NCBI RefSeq assembly: GCF_000835165.1
Contig: NZ_CP007790.1
Span: 2,418,001-2,482,000, forward strand
Length of the DNA stretch: 64,000 bases
Source of the DNA: Corynebacterium marinum DSM 44953
GTDB lineage: Bacteria > Actinomycetota > Actinomycetes > Mycobacteriales > Mycobacteriaceae
Direction of reading: 5' to 3'
Notes under the pieces: generated by a model
The model's database searches: none
Told to the model about the DNA's origin: nothing
The model's input: only the letters and a program-made list of their open reading frames with translations
Translations under genes and position numbers: made by a program
In this document: one piece after another, positions 44,274 through 53,232 of the stretch
Layout of the letters: each line of letters opens with the position of its first letter
How positions within the stretch are numbered: the stretch's first letter is position 1

Positions 44274-45221
44274 CTACAGTTCCTTTCCTTCACGTGCGGC
44301 GGCCACCCAGGCGGCGGCGCGCTCCAGGCGGGCCAGGTCGGCGGCGAGCGCCGCGTCCCGGCCGCCGCGGCCCGGGGTGGGCCAGGAACCCAGGTAGCTG
44401 ATGTCCTCGGCGCGCAACCACAGCGCGCGCAGCGCCTCGGCGACGGGGGCGTCGTCGATGTGGCCGACCAGGTCAGCGTAGAAGTGGTACGTCCCGAACT
44501 CCCGGCGCGTCGGCCGCGACTCGATCCGGCTCAGGGACACCCCGCGCAGGGAGAATTCGGTGAGCGCCCCGACGAGGGTGCCCGGCTCGTTGGGCAGGGT
44601 GAACACGACGGTGGTCTGGTCGGAACCGGTGCGCGGCGTGGGCACGCCCCGCGGGCCGACGACCACGAAACGGGTCCGCGCGCCGGCCATGTCCGCCACC
44701 CCCTTCTCCACGACATCCAGGCCGAAGAGCACGGCGGCGCGGTCGGGGGCTGCGGCGGCGTCGGCACGCCCCTCCGCGACGGCCTGCGCGGCCGCCGCGT
44801 TGGAGGAGGCGGGGACGAACTGGGCGCCGGGAATATTGGCCGCCAGCCACTTTCGCACCTGCTGGTGGGCGACCGGGTGGGTGGCGAACTTCTTCGCTTC
44901 CGCCAGCCGCGCGCCGGGGCGGACCATGATGGAGAAAGCGATCTCGATCTCCAGCTCATGGTAGATCTGCACGCCTCCGTCCTCGACGAGCGCGTCGAAG
45001 GTGGAGGTCACCGAACCGTCGACGGAGTTCTCGATGGCCACGCACGCGAACTGTGCGCGTCCCACGCGGACCGCGTCCAGCGCCTCGCGCGGCGAACTGA
45101 CCGGCAGTTGTTCGACCTCCCCGGCGCCGAACGCCCCCGCGCCCTGGAAACGGATGAGGGCCGCCTCGGTGAATGTTCCGGCGGGGCCGAGGTAGGCGAC
45201 GGTGACGGCGGGTTGAGTCAT
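44274..45221 (-). CDS. pheA: Prephenate dehydratase
   Basis: A 315-residue single-function prephenate dehydratase of the phenylalanine pathway. The N-terminal catalytic domain has VAYLGPAGTFTEAALI, FACVAIENSVDGSVTSTFDAL and TRFVVVGPRG, with the usual Thr-Arg-Phe motif. A C-terminal ACT domain (about 200-280; VFTLPNEPGTLVGALTEF, ESRPTRREFGTYHFYAD) binds phenylalanine for feedback control. The ATG has TAGGCT 7 bases upstream and no ribosome site, so it is probably leaderless. It is divergent from the amidase gene, with only 34 bases between start codons. Confidence 0.97.
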   Translation of the reverse strand: MTQPAVTVAYLGPAGTFTEAALIRFQGAGAFGAGEVEQLPVSSPREALDAVRVGRAQFACVAIENSVDGSVTSTFDALVEDGGVQIYHELEIEIAFSIMVRPGARLAEAKKFATHPVAHQQVRKWLAANIPGAQFVPASSNAAAAQAVAEGRADAAAAPDRAAVLFGLDVVEKGVADMAGARTRFVVVGPRGVPTPRTGSDQTTVVFTLPNEPGTLVGALTEFSLRGVSLSRIESRPTRREFGTYHFYADLVGHIDDAPVAEALRALWLRAEDISYLGSWPTPGRGGRDAALAADLARLERAAAWVAAAREGKEL

Positions 45222-45228
45222 GTCTGCC

Positions 45229-45248
45229 AGCCTAGACAGTCGTATTCT
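45229..45248. promoter_or_regulatory. Back-to-back leaderless promoters of pheA and the amidase
   Basis: On the minus strand TAGGCT (45234-45229) is 7 bases from the pheA ATG. On the plus strand TATTCT (45243-45248) is 7 bases from the amidase ATG. Each -35 region falls at or inside the other gene's start codon, so the two promoters should compete. Confidence 0.6.
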
Positions 45249-45255
45249 GGTCCGC

Positions 45256-46482
45256 ATGACCACTTCCCTGCGCCACCTCGCCGCCGCGCTGCTCCGCGGC
45301 GAGGTGGGCGCGGCGGAGCAGGTCGAGGAACTCGCGCGGCGGCTGGCCGGTCTCACGCCCGCCGAGCACGGCTTCTCCCATCTGGCACTGGAGCAGGCCC
45401 ACGAGCAGGCGGAACTGGCGGACCGGCTCGCCGCGGCGCACCGCGGCCGCCTCCACGGCCTGCTCATCCCCGTCAAAGACCTCTCGGACGTCCGTGGCAT
45501 GCCCACCACCTTCGGATCCGCGCACCGCACCCGCCCCGCCGGGGACACCGATCCCGCGGCCCGGGCGCTCCTCGACGCCGGCGCCATCATCCCCGGCAAA
45601 TCCGCCGCCGCCGAGCTCGGCCTGACGATCTACACGGAGCCGTCCGGCCTGCCCTTCCCCGACAACCCGCTGTGGCCCGGGCGCACCCCGGCCGGGTCCT
45701 CCGGCGGCGCCGCCGTGCTCGTGGCCCGCGGGATCCTGCCCGCCGCGCACGCCTCCGACGGCGGCGGCTCGATCCGCGTGCCCGCCGCGGCCTGCGGGGT
45801 CGTCGGTTTCAAACCCTCCGCCCCGCGCCTGGCGGCCCAGGGTTTCATCACCCGCGCCCTCGACGACGCCGCCTTCCTCCACCGGCTCTCCCCGGAGCCG
45901 GGCCGCCGCCGCATCGGCGTGCTCGTCCAGCCGTTGTTCACCGGTTCCGCCGTGGACGAGGTGCACCTGCGTGCGACGGCCGAGGCCGCGGCGCAGCTGG
46001 CGGAGGCCGGCCACGACGTCGTCGACGTCCACCCCTACCCCTCCGCTGAGGAGACCTTCGAGGCTTTCCGGACGATCTTCACCGCCAAGCTCGCCGGGTT
46101 GCCCGGACCGGCGAAGGACCTCGTCGGTTGGCTGCGCGCCCACGGCCGGTCTCTCAGTCGCGGCCGCATCGACCAGGCCAACCGCCACGCCGACGCCCTG
46201 CCGCAGTACCTCGCGGAGTACTGGGGCGTCGACGCCCTGCTGACCCCCATGACGACCACCGATCCCCCGCCCATCGGCCACTTCGCGTCGATGGATCCCG
46301 AAGGGAACTTCCTCGGGCAGACCCGTTGGTCGCCGTGGGGGTCACTGTTCAACATGACCGGCCGCGCGGCCGTCTCCGTGCCGTGGCCCGTGCCCGGCCG
46401 ACAGCCCGTCGGCGTGCACCTCGGGGCGGTCACGCTTTCCGACGCCGCCCTGCTCACCCTCGCCCGGGAGCTCCACGAATGA
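45256..46482 (+). CDS. Amidase (amidase signature family)
   Basis: A 408-residue AS-family hydrolase, shorter than most members (about 460-500). The Ser-Ser-Lys triad is visible: Lys in LIPVKDLSD, the cis-Ser in [14 protein letters not shown], and the nucleophile in [14 protein letters not shown]. The C-terminal end is compact ([15 protein letters not shown]). It hydrolyses amide bonds of unknown substrate. It overlaps the CPBP gene by 4 bases (ATGA). Its promoter is back-to-back with that of pheA. Confidence 0.9.
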   Translation: MTTSLRHLAAALLRGEVGAAEQVEELARRLAGLTPAEHGFSHLALEQAHEQAELADRLAAAHRGRLHGLLIPVKDLSDVRGMPTTFGSAHRTRPAGDTDPAARALLDAGAIIPGKSAAAELGLTIYTEPSGLPFPDNPLWPGRTPAGSSGGAAVLVARGILPAAHASDGGGSIRVPAAACGVVGFKPSAPRLAAQGFITRALDDAAFLHRLSPEPGRRRIGVLVQPLFTGSAVDEVHLRATAEAAAQLAEAGHDVVDVHPYPSAEETFEAFRTIFTAKLAGLPGPAKDLVGWLRAHGRSLSRGRIDQANRHADALPQYLAEYWGVDALLTPMTTTDPPPIGHFASMDPEGNFLGQTRWSPWGSLFNMTGRAAVSVPWPVPGRQPVGVHLGAVTLSDAALLTLARELHE

Positions 46483-47210
46483 CCCGCCGGCGCCTGTGGG
46501 CGGAGATCCTCATCGTTCTGGCCGTGAGCTTCGGCATCTCCGGCATCCGCGCGCTCCTGCGCCTCACCGACGCGCTACTCGACCCCCGCCCGCTCGACGA
46601 GCAGCAGGTCACCCTCCACCAGACCCTCTCCCGCAGCCCGTGGATCGATCTCGGCCTCCAGCTCGCGTCCGCCGCGACCCTGTTCGCCTACGGTGCCCTG
46701 GCGTTGTATCTCCTCGCCGGTCAGGTCCGGTTGCCGCGCCCGCGCTGGTCGGACCTCGGATGGGGCGCGGGGTTGGCCGCGGCCATCGGTGTCCCCGGGC
46801 TCGCGTTCTACGCCGCGGCGGTCCACCTCGGATTCTCGCGGGAAGTGATTCCCACCACTCTGGAGCACCCCTGGACCGAGGTCCCCGTCCTGCTCGTCTT
46901 CTCCTTCGCCAACGCCTTCGGCGAAGAGATCGTCGTGGTGATGTACCTGCTCACCCGCCTGCGGCAACTGGGGTGGGGACTGCCTGCGGCGTTGGCCGCC
47001 TCCAGCCTGCTCCGCGGCAGTTACCACCTCTACCAGGGGATGTCCGCCGGCTTCGGCAACATCCTCATGGGCCTGCTCTACGGCTGGTTCTACTGGCGGA
47101 CCGGACGTGTCTGGCCGCTGGTCATCGCACATTTCCTCATCGACGCCGTCGCCTTCGTCGGCTACTCCGCTCTCGGCGGCGACCTCTCATGGCTGGGCCT
47201 GTCTGACTAG
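46479..47210 (+). CDS. CPBP family intramembrane metalloprotease
   Basis: A 243-residue membrane protein with about 6-7 hydrophobic segments. The CPBP/Abi motifs are FGEEIVVVMYLLTRL (EExxxR-like), SLLRGSYHLYQG (second metal His), and IAHFLIDAVAFVG. It may process a membrane-bound substrate; none is evident nearby. Translation is coupled to the amidase by the ATGA overlap. Its stop codon TAG is part of the -10 box of the LCP gene. Confidence 0.87.
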   Translation: MTRRRLWAEILIVLAVSFGISGIRALLRLTDALLDPRPLDEQQVTLHQTLSRSPWIDLGLQLASAATLFAYGALALYLLAGQVRLPRPRWSDLGWGAGLAAAIGVPGLAFYAAAVHLGFSREVIPTTLEHPWTEVPVLLVFSFANAFGEEIVVVMYLLTRLRQLGWGLPAALAASSLLRGSYHLYQGMSAGFGNILMGLLYGWFYWRTGRVWPLVIAHFLIDAVAFVGYSALGGDLSWLGLSD

Positions 47211-47213
47211 TCT
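47208..47213 (+). promoter_or_regulatory. Leaderless -10 box of the LCP gene, overlapping the CPBP stop
   Basis: TAGTCT lies 6 bases before the LCP start, and its first three bases are the stop codon of the CPBP gene. No ribosome binding site is seen. Confidence 0.5.
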
Positions 47214-47219
47214 GTTTCT

Positions 47220-48452
47220 ATGCATGAACGCGACCCCAGGCAGCGCGACTCCGATGACATTGTCCGGGGCCGCGACGGCCGCCCGCTCCTCGACCGCTAC
47301 GGCCGGCCCGTCCGCCGCCGCCCCGCCCCCTCCCCACGGCAGCCGGACGCCGCACGGAACGAGCCGCGGCGACGACCCCCGCGGCGGGAAGCCGCACCCG
47401 CCGACCGGCCCCAGCAGTACATTCCGCCCCGCCGCGAGGAGCCGCCGCGCTACCAGCCGGCGCCGAGCCGCCAGACCGCACCACCTGCCCGGTCCGCACC
47501 CTCCCGCCAGAGCGCACCGCCCGCACCGCCCCGCCGCCGGACTCCGCGCCGCTCCCGGGGCGGCCCGCTGCGCATGGTGGGCTGGATCCTGGCCATCGTC
47601 CTGGTTCTCGGCCTGTCGCTGACGCTGTGGGCCGACGCGCAGCTCAACCGCATGGAGGCGGTGCCCGAGCAGCGCGTGGCCAACACCGCCGGCACGAACT
47701 GGCTGCTCGTCGGCTCCGACTCCCGCCAGGGCATGAGCGAGGAGGACGCCGCACGCCTCGGCACCGGCGGCGACATCGGCGTGGGCCGCACCGACACGAT
47801 CATGCTGCTCCACATCCCCACCGGCGGACAGGCGCGGCTGGTGTCGCTGCCGCGCGACTCGTACGTCACCATCCCCGGCTACGGCGACGACAAGATCAAC
47901 GCCGCCTTCACCTACGGCGGCCCGCAGCTGCTGACGGCGACCGTCGAACAGGCCACGGGGCTGCGCATCGACCACTACGCGGAGATCGGCATGGGCGGGC
48001 TGTCCAACGTCGTCGACGCCATCGGCGGTGTGGAACTGTGCCCCGCCGAGCCCATCAACGATCCCCTGGCGCAGCTGGACATCCAGGCCGGCTGCCAGGA
48101 GATGGACGGACCAACGGCGCTGGGCTACGTGCGCACCCGCGCCACCCCGCTGGGTGACCTCGACCGGGTGGACCGGCAGCGCGAGTTCTTCGCCGCGCTC
48201 ATCGACGAGGCCACCGCCCCCAACACCCTGTTCAACCCCTTCCAGTTCTTCCCCCTGGTGGGTAACACCGCGAACTCCTTCACCGTGGGCGAGAGCGACC
48301 ACGTGTGGAACCTCGCGCGCGTCGGCCTGGCCATGCGCGGCGGTGTGCAGACCGAGACGGTGCCTGTCGGCGGCTTCGCCGACTACGCCGTGGGCAACGT
48401 CGTCCTCTGGGACCTGGCCGGCGCACAGGCCCTGTGGGACACGATGCGTTAG
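47220..48452 (+). CDS. LytR-CpsA-Psr ligase (LcpB-like)
   Basis: A 410-residue LCP protein. A long Arg/Pro-rich cytoplasmic N-terminus (1-115) precedes one membrane segment (VGWILAIVLVLGLSLTLW, about 120-138). The LCP domain has LLVGSDSRQGMSEE, GRTDTIMLLHI, LVSLPRDSYVTI, YGDDKINAAFTYGG and YVRTRATPLGDLDRVDRQRE, which carry the conserved Asp and Arg residues of the phosphotransferase. It should attach arabinogalactan, or the polymer of the region 1 cluster, to peptidoglycan. In C. glutamicum the LCP gene at this position is, as I recall, lcpB. Confidence 0.9.
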   Translation: MHERDPRQRDSDDIVRGRDGRPLLDRYGRPVRRRPAPSPRQPDAARNEPRRRPPRREAAPADRPQQYIPPRREEPPRYQPAPSRQTAPPARSAPSRQSAPPAPPRRRTPRRSRGGPLRMVGWILAIVLVLGLSLTLWADAQLNRMEAVPEQRVANTAGTNWLLVGSDSRQGMSEEDAARLGTGGDIGVGRTDTIMLLHIPTGGQARLVSLPRDSYVTIPGYGDDKINAAFTYGGPQLLTATVEQATGLRIDHYAEIGMGGLSNVVDAIGGVELCPAEPINDPLAQLDIQAGCQEMDGPTALGYVRTRATPLGDLDRVDRQREFFAALIDEATAPNTLFNPFQFFPLVGNTANSFTVGESDHVWNLARVGLAMRGGVQTETVPVGGFADYAVGNVVLWDLAGAQALWDTMR

Positions 48453-48491
48453 CCGGGCCGGCGTTTCAGAAACTGGGGCGCCACAAGGAGA

Positions 48492-48523
48492 AGGCCGCCC
48501 ACCCCGCGGGGAGTGGGCGGCCT
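48492..48523. terminator. Bidirectional terminator between LCP and DUF5926 genes
   Basis: The 11-bp perfect stem AGGCCGCCCAC / GTGGGCGGCCT surrounds a self-complementary CCCGCGGG core. It sits 40 bases after the LCP stop and 13 bases before the stop of the convergent gene. Confidence 0.75.
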
Positions 48524-48535
48524 GGGCGGGTCGAA

Positions 48536-49456
48536 CTAGCGGATGGTCACCTGGCGGGACTTGATGTTCTGCAGCTGCTTGCGCTCGTCGGCGGTGAGCT
48601 GGGCGTCGTTGGCGATCTCGGTGTCAACCAGCCCGGACACGCGGGTGAGTTCGGCGCCGTAGGAATCGGCGGCCACGGACGGGTCGAGGTCGAAGACGGG
48701 CACAATGATGCCGTGGGTGCGGAATACCCCGGCGAACTTGGTCCCCTCACCCAGGTTGAGCTCGCCGCGGGCGGCGACGCGGGCGAGAGCGTTGATCAGG
48801 GCGTCCTCGTGGTCCTCGGGGCGGATCCACCGGATGTGCGCCTTGCCGCCGCCCGGGTTGACCCACCACACGGCGCCGGGGATCTCGGTGTCGACGCGGT
48901 GGGACTCCACGACGGAGTCGTTGGCGGCCTGGAGGGCCTGGCCGGTGACCTGGTCGAGCTCGACGCTCTCCGGGATCCACCAGTTGAAGTCCTGGTGCTC
49001 GGTGATCTCGAGGGCGGCGTCGGCGTCGATCAGCTCGGTCAGGGCGGGCTGGGAACCGTCGGCGACGGCCGACTCCAGGGTCTGGCCGGGCTGCGCATCC
49101 TTGAGCCAGGTGAGGGCGTAAGCCAGGTCGCGGCCCGGGCTCTGGCTCTGGGACGCGGTCTGCAGCGCGACGAATCCCGCGCCGCCGTCGGACTCCTCGC
49201 GGACGAGTGCCGCGGAACCGCCGGGCAGGACGGTGACGACGTAGACGTCCCGGTCGATGCCGTTGACGGCGACCTTGGCCACCGCGGAGGGGACGAACTC
49301 CTGCAGGGCGACGAGGTCCGCTTCAGCGCCGAGGCCGCCGTAGGGGCGGGCCTCCTTTTCCAGGGCGGCGCGTTCCGCGGCGCGGGCGGCGAGCTTCGCC
49401 TGGCGGCGGCTCATGCCCTCGGGCAGGTTGTCGTTCTTCTGATTCTTCTTGGCCAT
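48536..49456 (-). CDS. DUF5926 family protein
   Basis: A 306-residue protein of an actinobacterial family with no known function. The N-terminus is basic (KKNQKNDNLPEGMSRRQAKLA), which would suit nucleic acid or ribosome contact. The body has alternating helices and strands and the stretches WWIPESVELDQV and HIRWIRPEDHEDALI. No signal peptide or membrane segment is visible. TATCTT sits 6 bases before the ATG with no ribosome site, so it is probably leaderless. It ends at the shared terminator with the LCP gene. Confidence 0.82.
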   Translation of the reverse strand: MAKKNQKNDNLPEGMSRRQAKLAARAAERAALEKEARPYGGLGAEADLVALQEFVPSAVAKVAVNGIDRDVYVVTVLPGGSAALVREESDGGAGFVALQTASQSQSPGRDLAYALTWLKDAQPGQTLESAVADGSQPALTELIDADAALEITEHQDFNWWIPESVELDQVTGQALQAANDSVVESHRVDTEIPGAVWWVNPGGGKAHIRWIRPEDHEDALINALARVAARGELNLGEGTKFAGVFRTHGIIVPVFDLDPSVAADSYGAELTRVSGLVDTEIANDAQLTADERKQLQNIKSRQVTIR

Positions 49457-49462
49457 GGGTCA

Positions 49463-49468
49463 AAGATA
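49463..49468 (-). promoter_or_regulatory. Leaderless -10 box of the DUF5926 gene
   Basis: TATCTT lies 6 bases before the start codon, with no Shine-Dalgarno sequence between. Confidence 0.45.
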
Positions 49469-49478
49469 CCCGCCCGGG

Positions 49479-50207
49479 TCAGCCGCCGAGGGTGCGGAGG
49501 GCTAGTTCGGGTTCGTCGGTGGCCATCATGTCGACGCCCCGGTCCCGCGCCCACAGCATGTCGGCGGGTTCATTGACGGTCCACAGGTAGGTGGGCAGGC
49601 CGTGGCTGCCGATGAGGTCCGGCCGCCGGCGGGCCCGCCACAGGGAGACGCCGAGCCCCGTGGGATGCCCGGGGTGGGTGTCCACGGGGTTGAGCCAGCG
49701 CTCGATCTTGCGGCGCAGGTGGATCCGGTCGACGCCCGGGGCGAGGTGGCGCATGCGCGCGACCGCGGCGGCGGAGAAGGAGATGACGTGGATGCGGGGG
49801 TCGTCGAGAAGCGAGGCGTGCCGGAGCGCCCGCACGACCTGCTCCTCGAGGATGCGGCCGTAGCGCATGGGGTGTTTGGTCTCGATGTAGATGTGCTTGT
49901 CGTCGTGCGTCTTCACCATCTCCAGCACCTCAGGGAGGGTGAGCACCTGCTGGGGGTGCTCCGCGTCGCCGAAGTTGTGGTCGCGCAGGCGGGCCAGGGT
50001 GGCGGTGGAGACGCGGCCGCGGCCGTTGGCGACCCGGTCGATGACGGGGTCGTGGATGAGTACCACCTCGCCGTCGAGGGTCAGGCGGACGTCGCACTCG
50101 ATCCCGTGGACCGGTAGCTCCAGGGCCTTCTCGAACGCGAGCCGTGTGAGTTCGGGGTACTTCGCGGAGTAACCCCGGTGGGCGATGATCTTCATGTCGT
50201 CATTCAT
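49479..50207 (-). CDS. Glycerophosphodiester phosphodiesterase (GlpQ family)
   Basis: A 242-residue GDPD enzyme without a signal peptide, so probably cytoplasmic. Catalytic motifs: AHRGYSAKYPELT with the His and Arg, then GIECDVRLTLDGEVVLIHDP with the metal ligands Glu and Asp and the second catalytic His, and YLWTVNEPADM near the end. It cuts glycerophosphodiesters to glycerol-3-phosphate. The ATG at 50205-50207 overlaps the pyk end by 8 bases; an ATG 12 bases further in is an alternative. It is cotranscribed with pyk. Confidence 0.9.
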   Translation of the reverse strand: MNDDMKIIAHRGYSAKYPELTRLAFEKALELPVHGIECDVRLTLDGEVVLIHDPVIDRVANGRGRVSTATLARLRDHNFGDAEHPQQVLTLPEVLEMVKTHDDKHIYIETKHPMRYGRILEEQVVRALRHASLLDDPRIHVISFSAAAVARMRHLAPGVDRIHLRRKIERWLNPVDTHPGHPTGLGVSLWRARRRPDLIGSHGLPTYLWTVNEPADMLWARDRGVDMMATDEPELALRTLGG

Positions 50208-52074
50208 TGCCGTCGGGCACCCAGCTGCCGATGCGGCGCAGCAGCTGACGGTTCTTGCGCTGGGAACGGCCCAGCTTGGTGGACAGCCGGTGCAGGATGC
50301 GGATGGCGTCGGTGATGTGCGGCCCCTTGTTGAGCATGACGGCCTCCGAGCGCAGGGCGTAGCCGGCGTCGGTGATCTCCGCGCGGGAGGGCAGCCCCGA
50401 CTTGGCCATATTCTCCAGCACCTGCGTCGCCATGACGGTGGGCACGTGGGCGGCCTCCGCCATCTGGGCGATGAGCCGCGGAACCTCGGCCATCCGCTCG
50501 AAGCCGAGTTCGACGGCCAGGTCGCCGCGGGCGATCATGACGCCGAGGTTGGGGTGGCGCATCCCCTCGAGCAGGACGCCGCACAGGTTCTCATACGCCG
50601 GGATGGTCTCGATCTTGAGCACGATGCCCAGGTTGCGCACGCGCTCCGGGTCTTCGGACTCCTCGGCGATCCGCTCAAGCGTGGCCAGGACGAACGCGAC
50701 GTCTTCGGCGTTGCGGATGAAGGACACGTTGGCGATGTCGCCGTGGGCGGCGACGAAACGGAACGCCTCGATGTCCTCCCCGGTGAGGCTGGGCAGCGGC
50801 AGATCGGTCTGCGGCAGGTTGATGCCCTTGTAGGCGGCGAGGTTGGTGCCCTCGGGGCGGGCGCGCGTGATCTCGAGGCCGACCTCGGTGTGCCCCTCCG
50901 GGGTGGTGTGCCGGCAGTAGGCGCGGGCGGCGATCGAACCGTCGTCGAAAAGCACGGGCTGGCCGACCTCGATGGCGCCGACAGCCTCGGGCAGGGTGCA
51001 GCTGATCTTCGCGGTCCGGCCCGGGGCGGGCTCGGCGGGGGCCTGGTCGTCGGTGAGGATAAGGCGGTCGCCGGCGAACAGGCGCAGGCGCTGCTCGGTG
51101 GCGGGGACACCGGAGACGCGGGTCTTCTCCCAGTCGTGCTCCAGCAGGGTGGAGTTGGAGATGTAGGCGTTGCGCTGCCCCTCCGCGAGAACCCCGCCGT
51201 CCCCGACGCGGGAGACGGTGAACCTGCGCTTGGCGTCGCGGGTGTCGTGCAGGGTGATCTCGGATTCCGGGGTCAGCTTCTCCAGCCACTCCGGGTCGAC
51301 CCGCAGCGCCAGGGCGGGGCGGCCCGGCAGGTCGGCGGGGACCGGGGGTGTCTGGTCCGGGGACAGGTCGTCGGGGGTCAGCCACAGCTTGGCCGGGGTG
51401 ATCACCTGTCCGGTGTTTGTGCGGGTGACCCGCGCGCGGCCCACGGCGGGGCCGGGCGCGATCTCGCCTGTGCGGACCTTCGGGCCGGCCAGGTCCATGG
51501 CCACCTTGATCTCCCGGCCGATCTCCCGGGCCGCGGTGTGGACGTGCGCGATCATGCGCTCCCACACCTCCGGGCCGTCGTGGGCGCAGTTGATGCGGGC
51601 CAGCTCCATGCCGGCGTCGGCGAAGCCGCGGACCAGCTCGAGGTCGTGCGCGGCCTCGGTGGGGAGAGTGACCATGATGCGCGAGTGGGTTTCTTCCGAG
51701 GACTCGCCGAACAGGGTGGTGGCGTGCTCCTCGAGGATGTCGTCCGCCAGCGCGAAGGCGTCGCTGACCTCCGCGCCCCGGTACTTCAGCTCCTCGCCCG
51801 CATACGCGGAGAGGACGTTGCGGGCCGCCTGCAGGCGGGCGAGGACGGCCGGTTCCGTGGTGGTCAACCGGGTCGCGCCGATGGCGGAGAGCTCGTTCTG
51901 CATCTTGCGGATGTCGTGGCCCCGCAGCTCCGCGTAGTGCACGAGGTTGACGGCGCCGCGGCGGTGGTTCTCCGCGACCCTGCCCATGGCCGCGGCCCGC
52001 CGCTCCTCCTCCGCCACGAGCGCCTCGATGAGGTGGTCGACCTGGTTGATCAGTTCCTGCAGCCTGTCGTCCAC
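50200..52074 (-). CDS. pyk2: Pyruvate kinase, Pyk2-like with unusual architecture
   Basis: A 624-residue enzyme, much longer than standard pyruvate kinase (about 475). Residues 1-130 are an extra domain of helices (MGRVAENHRRGAVNLVHYAELR). The catalytic part then has RIMVTLPTEAAHDL, NCAHDGPEVW, DLAGPKVRTGEI, LKIETIPAYENL, GVMIARGDLAVE and MATQVLENM. The end is short and lacks most of the usual C-terminal allosteric domain. The same layout occurs in C. glutamicum Pyk2, which is also next to ldh. The GTG at 52072-52074 has GGAGG 6 bases away; a TTG 6 bases upstream has none. Confidence 0.9.
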   Translation of the reverse strand: MDDRLQELINQVDHLIEALVAEEERRAAAMGRVAENHRRGAVNLVHYAELRGHDIRKMQNELSAIGATRLTTTEPAVLARLQAARNVLSAYAGEELKYRGAEVSDAFALADDILEEHATTLFGESSEETHSRIMVTLPTEAAHDLELVRGFADAGMELARINCAHDGPEVWERMIAHVHTAAREIGREIKVAMDLAGPKVRTGEIAPGPAVGRARVTRTNTGQVITPAKLWLTPDDLSPDQTPPVPADLPGRPALALRVDPEWLEKLTPESEITLHDTRDAKRRFTVSRVGDGGVLAEGQRNAYISNSTLLEHDWEKTRVSGVPATEQRLRLFAGDRLILTDDQAPAEPAPGRTAKISCTLPEAVGAIEVGQPVLFDDGSIAARAYCRHTTPEGHTEVGLEITRARPEGTNLAAYKGINLPQTDLPLPSLTGEDIEAFRFVAAHGDIANVSFIRNAEDVAFVLATLERIAEESEDPERVRNLGIVLKIETIPAYENLCGVLLEGMRHPNLGVMIARGDLAVELGFERMAEVPRLIAQMAEAAHVPTVMATQVLENMAKSGLPSRAEITDAGYALRSEAVMLNKGPHITDAIRILHRLSTKLGRSQRKNRQLLRRIGSWVPDGNE

Positions 52075-52157
52075 TGCCAACCTCCGTACGCGCGAGATGG
52101 TGGGTAATACCTTCCCATTGTGCCCCCGATCGGGAGTTCCGGCATCTTGAACATGGC

Positions 52158-53123
52158 CTACGGCACGGCCGGGGCAGGCGGGAAGAACTCCTCCTGAATG
52201 GCGCGCAGAGTTGCTGCGGAATGCGTGAAACGCTCCTGCTCGCGGGCGCTGAGGGGGAGTTCGACCACACGGGCGACGCCGGAACGGTTGATGATCGCCG
52301 GGGTGCCGATGTAGAGGTCGTTCTCGCCGTATTCGCCCGCCAGGCGGGCGGACACCGGGAGCGCGACATCCTGGTTCTGGATGATCGCCTTGGTGATGCG
52401 CGCCAGCCCCATGCCGATCCCGTAGGAGGTGGAACCCTTGGCGTCGATGATCTCGTAGGCGGCGTCGCGGGTCTCCTCGAAGATCGTCTCGATGCGCTTC
52501 TCGAAGCCCTCCTCCCGCTCCATCCGGGAGGACAGGGGCACGCCTGCGATGGTGGCGGAGGAGATGACCGGCAGCTCCGTGTCGCCGTGTTCACCGATGA
52601 TGTAGGCGTGGATCGACGTGGGCGAGGTCCGGGACAGCTCGCCGAGCATGAAGCGGTAGCGGGCGGAGTCCAGGATGGTGCCGGAGCCGATGACCTGCCG
52701 GTGGTCCAGACCGGAGTAGTGCCACACGCCGTAGGTGAGGATGTCCACCGGGTTCGTTGCGACGATGAAGATACCGTCGAAGGCGGCCGCCATGACTTCA
52801 TCGACGATCGACTTCATGATCTTCATGTTCCTGTCCACCAGCTGCAGCCGGGTTTCGCCCGGTTTCTGCGCGGCACCCGCGCAGATGACCACGATCGCGG
52901 CATCGGCGCAGTCTCCGTAGGTGCCTTCGGTGACGCGGGTACGGGAGCTGGACCACACCACCCCGTGGTTGAGATCCATGACGTTGCCGCGGAGTTTCCG
53001 CTTGTCGATGTCGATGATGGCCAGGTGGTCGACCGTGCCCTGGTTCACCAGCGCGTAGGCATAGGCGACGCCCACGTCGCCGGCGCCGATGAGCACGATC
53101 TTGTTGCCGACTGCAGTTCGCAC
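52158..53123 (-). CDS. ldh: L-lactate dehydrogenase
   Basis: A 321-residue NAD-dependent L-lactate dehydrogenase. It begins [21 protein letters not shown] with the Rossmann GxGxxG and carries [50 protein letters not shown] and the catalytic [12 protein letters not shown]. The GTG at 53121-53123 has GGAG 7 bases upstream. This start matches the length of the C. glutamicum LdhA N-terminus. A longer frame from an ATG at 53160-53162 has no ribosome site. It is 83 bases upstream of pyk2. Confidence 0.96.
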   Translation of the reverse strand: MRTAVGNKIVLIGAGDVGVAYAYALVNQGTVDHLAIIDIDKRKLRGNVMDLNHGVVWSSSRTRVTEGTYGDCADAAIVVICAGAAQKPGETRLQLVDRNMKIMKSIVDEVMAAAFDGIFIVATNPVDILTYGVWHYSGLDHRQVIGSGTILDSARYRFMLGELSRTSPTSIHAYIIGEHGDTELPVISSATIAGVPLSSRMEREEGFEKRIETIFEETRDAAYEIIDAKGSTSYGIGMGLARITKAIIQNQDVALPVSARLAGEYGENDLYIGTPAIINRSGVARVVELPLSAREQERFTHSAATLRAIQEEFFPPAPAVP

Positions 53124-53232
53124 GGGGATCTCCGGTCTGTCGAGGTTCGGGGCAGTTCCCATTGTCGTCTGAACGGGCGGGCTCCGCAGGAAGATCTGCA
53201 GACCCGTCGACGCTCTGCCAGAATCAGCCCTC

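Noticed and set aside
52075..52080. A TTG start for pyk2, 6 bases before the GTG
   Set aside because: The GGAGG ribosome site would directly abut the TTG, while it is well spaced from the GTG at 52072-52074.
53124..53162. A longer ldh start at the ATG 53160-53162
   Set aside because: It has no ribosome site and would add 13 residues not present in the C. glutamicum enzyme as I recall it.
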